Assembly (NCBI GenBank): GCA_910577785.1
Contig: CAJTNT010000010.1
Coordinates: 30,110-94,109, forward strand
Source of the DNA: an uncultured Lachnospiraceae bacterium
GTDB lineage: Bacteria > Bacillota > Clostridia > Lachnospirales > Lachnospiraceae
Direction of reading: 5' to 3'
DNA length: 64,000 bases
The translations under genes were made by a program, and so were the position numbers. The notes beneath the pieces were generated by a model that saw only the letters and a program-made list of their open reading frames with translations, did not search any database and was not told the origin of the DNA. Numbering within the stretch: position 1 is the first letter of the stretch; every line of letters begins with the position of its first letter. Of this stretch, positions 60,812 through 64,000 are shown in pieces.

Positions 60812-63800
60812 CTATTTTATGGTTACTTTTGCGCCTTTGCCTGCCAGCAGTTTCTTGTACTTTTTCTGGCAGTTCTTGGGAACCTTCACGGTTACTTTGG
60901 AGGCAATTCCCTGGAGGGCATTTTTATCTGCAGTTGCCAGTACTTTAGATTTGATTTCTATCTGCTTGAGCTTCTTGGCTCCGTAGAAGGCCTTGCTGCG
61001 GATCCGCCTTACATTTGTGCCAACTACAACTTTCTGCAGCTTTTTCTGGCCGCGGAAGGCATATGGCTCTATCCGGACTACCTTGCAGGTAATGTTTTTG
61101 ATTTTGACCGTTGCCGGGATGGATGCGGTTTTCATGTTCTTCTTTACCGCGCGGTAAAGTACGACCGTTGGGACTTTTGCTGTGCCATTTAACACTTTAT
61201 ATTTATAGCTGCCTACGGTGTAAACCTTCCCGCTCTTTAGCATCTTGCGGATGCTTTCCACGGCCTTCTGCGCTTCTTTCCAGGCTTCCTCGGCCTTCTT
61301 CTGTGCCTCCTGCGCCTCTTTTAACGCTTTTTCTGCTGCAAGCCTTTCTGCCTCGGCGGCTTTGCGGGCTTCTTCAGCTTCCTTGCGGGCTTCTTCCTGG
61401 GCCTTTTCTGCTTCCTTGCGGGCTTCCTCAGCCTTTCTTTGGGCTTCTTCGGCCTCTTTCTGCGCTTTCTCGGCGGCTTCTTTGGCATCTTCGGCCTTCT
61501 TCTGTTCGATTCTGGCATTGAGTACAGCCTCTTCGGCTTTCAGGCGTTCTGCCTCGGCGCCATCCTGCGCCTTCTCAGCCGCTTCCAGGGCTTTCCGAAC
61601 TTCCTCAAGCATCTTCTGCAGCTGATCAATAGTCGCTCCATTGCCGTCTGCCTGCCAGATCCCGATCAGAAATGCAGACAGTTCCCTTGCCTTGATGCTG
61701 ACTTTCCCTTCCTCTGCAAAAGCGTGGGACATCTGTATGCTGCCATCTGCCCGTTTCTGCAGGATGGTAAGCATCTTCCCATCCCACTTTGTATCTGTTG
61801 GGAAGGTTAACGTTACTGTGCCGTCATAGGTCAGGCCGGAAATCACGTATGCGCCGATTACATCCTGCCCGCCCAGGAAGTCTTTCATTTCCGCATACCC
61901 GGCGTCTGTTTCGGCAAACTCCTTTACCGACAGGCCTTCCTGGCCGGTAATCCGCCCGGAAATGGCAATGCCGCTTGCGGCGTCCGTTACGGAAATGACA
62001 GGGATTTCTTCATAGGTTGCCGTCAGGGCAACTGCATTGGCCGGCATGGCAAATTGAATCTGTGCCTGGCTGGCGTCTTCCAGCGTTACCCCTTCAGCCT
62101 GCCATTTTACAAAACGCTGGCCTTGCCGCGGGCTGTCCGCTGTAACAGTTACCGTCTGTTTCTCTGCGTAAAAGCCGCTTCCGCTCCCCCTGGTAACCAG
62201 CAGGGCATGGATGGAAACGAGTTTTGTTTCCGCGGATTCCAAAGCGTCTACCGCTGCTTTGATTTCTGTTACGCTGGCATCTTCTTTGTCATAAATGGCT
62301 TTTGCCTGATTTAGGGCTGCTTCCAGTACATGGAGGGAATCTTCGGTATAGCGCCCTGCCTGTAAGAGCAGGATTTCTGCGCGGCTCATCCCTTTTTGCA
62401 GGGCTGTTCGGTCTGCCTCTAAGCCTGCCCTGGCAAGCTGCATGGCTTCCATGGCTGCCTGCACCTCTTCTGCCGTGGGGTATTCGCCCAAGGCTTCTGC
62501 CCGTTCCAAGGCTTCCCGCAGCGCCTGGGCAGAGGATAGGGTATAGCCGCTAAGATCCATGCCTGCAAGTTCCTGTTTCAGCTGGTCAAAAGCAGCCTTT
62601 TCGTCAGCGGATGGCAGGCTCTTGGCCCAGCGCATTGCGTCCTCCAGCTCTTTCTTGGCGAGGGAATATTCCCTGTTTGTCGTAGGCGCCATTTCGCTGG
62701 CAGCCCGGGCAAGGAGGGCGTTTGCTTCATTTACTTTTTCTTCGATCCGGCGGACGGCCGCTTCCATCAGGCCTTCCTGCTGCAGCAGCTCTGCGGCCTG
62801 TGCCACCGCCTGCTCTAGCCCTGACTTGTCCGCAAGGGGAACCAGGGCGTCCAGGGCGCCGCGAAGGCTTTCGGCAGCGTCGGCTAATTGGCCTTCCGTG
62901 GCTTTTTCGTCCGCAATCACAGCTTCTGCCTTTTCCATGGCGGAGGCCAGGAGATGTTTGGATTCCGTCAAGTATTCACCGATGCTGGCCTGTGCCTCCC
63001 GTGCCTGTGCCAGAAGCTCTGCCAGCGCCAGCTTGTCCTCCGTCGGCTTGCGCGTGTCATAAGCCTGCCTAAGGGCGCCATAAGCGGCTGCATACGCTTC
63101 ATAGCCGCTGCCTGGCTGGATTGCCCTGGCGGCTTCCAGCAGGGGTTTTATGGCCTCTAAGTCCCCTTTGTCCGTATTCTGGCTGCTCAGGCCTTCCACT
63201 GCCTGGATTAATGCCTTCATCTCGCCATTAAGCAGGCATTCCACAACCGGCCGCTCCAAAGCGGCAAGCGCTTCCTCAGCCTGGATAACCTCATCCTTGT
63301 CTGCAACATTGGAGGCAATCAGCCGCCCTGCCTTTAAGAGGGCTTCCCGCAGGGGCAGATACAGCGCCTCCATCTGCTGCTGGACGTCTGCCTTATTTTT
63401 GGCCTGGGACAATGCACCGTACAGGGATTCCAAGCGTTCCAGATGGCTGTTTGCCTCCTGGAAGAGGATCCAGTCCAGCTTGGCAGCCGTCTGGCTTGTG
63501 CCATTTGCCTCTGCGCGCAGCACCAGGTAGAGGGTATGCTCCCCTGTCACCGGGCGGCTGAAGGCTATATCTGCCCCCTGGTAACTGTCGCTGCCTGATG
63601 CGGTTTCTGGCAGGTCAATCACTGCGTCCGGAGCCAATTTGTCCTTGCTGTCAAAGTAAATTTCCGCCCTGGCATTTCTGCCCATTGTGGACGCGTTCTG
63701 GGCGTACTGAATGGACAGCTTGCCTAAACCTTCTCCGGTAAACTTGCATTTTTCAAACTTCAGCCATGCGCCGTCTGCATTGGCGCTGACATAGTCCGCA

Positions 63801-64000
63801 TTTTCAATGGCACAATCTTCGGATAATCCATCCGCTTCCTCGGCCTGATAGAGGCCATATCCCTTTTCCTCCACAGGCGCCTTGAAAAACTGCTCAAAAC
63901 GGATCCAGTTGAAATTGCCGACCCAGGTACTGCCGCTGCCGCCAAACGGATCGAGAATGATACAATTGCTCATACTGGAATTCTTAATCGGATAGGCAAT
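60812..64000 (-). CDS. Large secreted surface protein, 5' end outside the window
   Basis: The frame stays open to the window edge beyond ATG 63973, so about 1062 C-terminal residues are seen. In order they show: the tail of one module (STWVGNFNWIRFE), a CBM6-like beta domain (about 40-190, GYGLYQAEEADGLS, GEHTLYLVLRAE), several FIVAR-like helical repeats (about 200-600), a repeat-type beta domain (TVTVTADSPRQGQRFVKW), a module ending FLIGIWQADGNG, a roughly 130-residue coiled coil of Glu/Ala/Lys heptads, and BspA-type leucine-rich repeats (IEPYAFRGQKKLQKVVVGTN, IRSKAFYGAKKLKQIEIKSK). No sortase motif is present. It is probably a glycan-binding surface protein or glycoside hydrolase. Confidence 0.88.
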   Translation of the reverse strand: MAYPIKNSSMSNCIILDPFGGSGSTWVGNFNWIRFEQFFKAPVEEKGYGLYQAEEADGLSEDCAIENADYVSANADGAWLKFEKCKFTGEGLGKLSIQYAQNASTMGRNARAEIYFDSKDKLAPDAVIDLPETASGSDSYQGADIAFSRPVTGEHTLYLVLRAEANGTSQTAAKLDWILFQEANSHLERLESLYGALSQAKNKADVQQQMEALYLPLREALLKAGRLIASNVADKDEVIQAEEALAALERPVVECLLNGEMKALIQAVEGLSSQNTDKGDLEAIKPLLEAARAIQPGSGYEAYAAAYGALRQAYDTRKPTEDKLALAELLAQAREAQASIGEYLTESKHLLASAMEKAEAVIADEKATEGQLADAAESLRGALDALVPLADKSGLEQAVAQAAELLQQEGLMEAAVRRIEEKVNEANALLARAASEMAPTTNREYSLAKKELEDAMRWAKSLPSADEKAAFDQLKQELAGMDLSGYTLSSAQALREALERAEALGEYPTAEEVQAAMEAMQLARAGLEADRTALQKGMSRAEILLLQAGRYTEDSLHVLEAALNQAKAIYDKEDASVTEIKAAVDALESAETKLVSIHALLVTRGSGSGFYAEKQTVTVTADSPRQGQRFVKWQAEGVTLEDASQAQIQFAMPANAVALTATYEEIPVISVTDAASGIAISGRITGQEGLSVKEFAETDAGYAEMKDFLGGQDVIGAYVISGLTYDGTVTLTFPTDTKWDGKMLTILQKRADGSIQMSHAFAEEGKVSIKARELSAFLIGIWQADGNGATIDQLQKMLEEVRKALEAAEKAQDGAEAERLKAEEAVLNARIEQKKAEDAKEAAEKAQKEAEEAQRKAEEARKEAEKAQEEARKEAEEARKAAEAERLAAEKALKEAQEAQKKAEEAWKEAQKAVESIRKMLKSGKVYTVGSYKYKVLNGTAKVPTVVLYRAVKKNMKTASIPATVKIKNITCKVVRIEPYAFRGQKKLQKVVVGTNVRRIRSKAFYGAKKLKQIEIKSKVLATADKNALQGIASKVTVKVPKNCQKKYKKLLAGKGAKVTIK

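Noticed and set aside
61245..61625. Ala/Ser-rich plus-strand frame opposite the coiled coil
   Set aside because: Repetitive GCN/GAN codons on the minus strand automatically create long open frames on the other strand.
1..64000. CRISPR array, tRNA, rRNA or insertion sequence
   Set aside because: No regularly spaced direct repeats, cloverleaf-like sequence or transposase frame was noticed on reading; a dedicated scan was not possible.

Overview
The window looks like chromosomal DNA of a Lachnospiraceae-type member of Clostridia (Bacillota). Three things support this: the minus-strand string B12-radical SAM / DUF2344 / RNase E-G / rplU / prp / rpmA / obg / yhbY / nadD / yqeK / rsfS; a ribosomal protein L27 with the cleavable Firmicute N-terminal extension next to its protease Prp; and a SepF/YlmH cell-division cluster. 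The family assignment is inference from gene content and order. No rRNA, tRNA, CRISPR array, prophage or insertion sequence was recognised.

Layout. 1-2294 (+): the 3' end of rodA, then mgsA and a D,D-carboxypeptidase lipoprotein. 2558-3277: a small P-loop protein and a DUF378 membrane protein. 3372-9463 (+): an envelope and division cluster (HlyD-like protein, yggS, sepF, ylmH, aroB, lspA, rluD-like). 9673-12842: a cytidylate-kinase-like protein, a XerS-like tyrosine recombinase beside a 14-bp-arm palindrome, dtd, and lexA with an SOS-like box. 13022-28276 (mostly -): the ribosome-biogenesis string, interrupted in two places by kptA/DUF4317/AEC transporter and by an AAA-DUF4143 ATPase plus an ECF sigma/anti-sigma pair. 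28625-33051: a predicted PPi-type phosphofructokinase, a small membrane protein, a MATE exporter, a ZIP metal transporter and a helical protein.

33212-41021 (+) is a Bce-type peptide-antibiotic sensing and resistance locus with one two-component system and two ABC transporters. 40999-42840 (-) carries a fructosamine-kinase-family protein and an MBL hydrolase. 43354-46922 (+) is a two-gene [FeFe]-hydrogenase operon in which the partner flavoprotein joins a NuoF-like Fe-S segment to a GltD-like NAD(P)/FAD module. A solitary acyl carrier protein follows on the minus strand. 47420-54200 is a second peptide-transport-like locus: two MacB/FtsX-topology permeases, an ATPase and two tandem paralogous membrane-anchored proteins on the minus strand, divergent from an AgrC-like histidine kinase and a LytTR regulator.

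54228-60505 (-) holds methionine gamma-lyase-like, miaA, mutL (with a repetitive linker and a degenerate triplication at its 3' end), DUF1810 and a HExxH protein. The window ends inside a large surface protein with a CBM-like module, FIVAR-like repeats, a long coiled coil and BspA-type leucine-rich repeats.

The most promising leads are the AgrC/LytTR-linked two-permease system with its paralogous accessory proteins, the palindrome beside the XerS-like recombinase, the hydrogenase flavoprotein architecture, and a recurring intergenic GTGAAYAGTAAY element.
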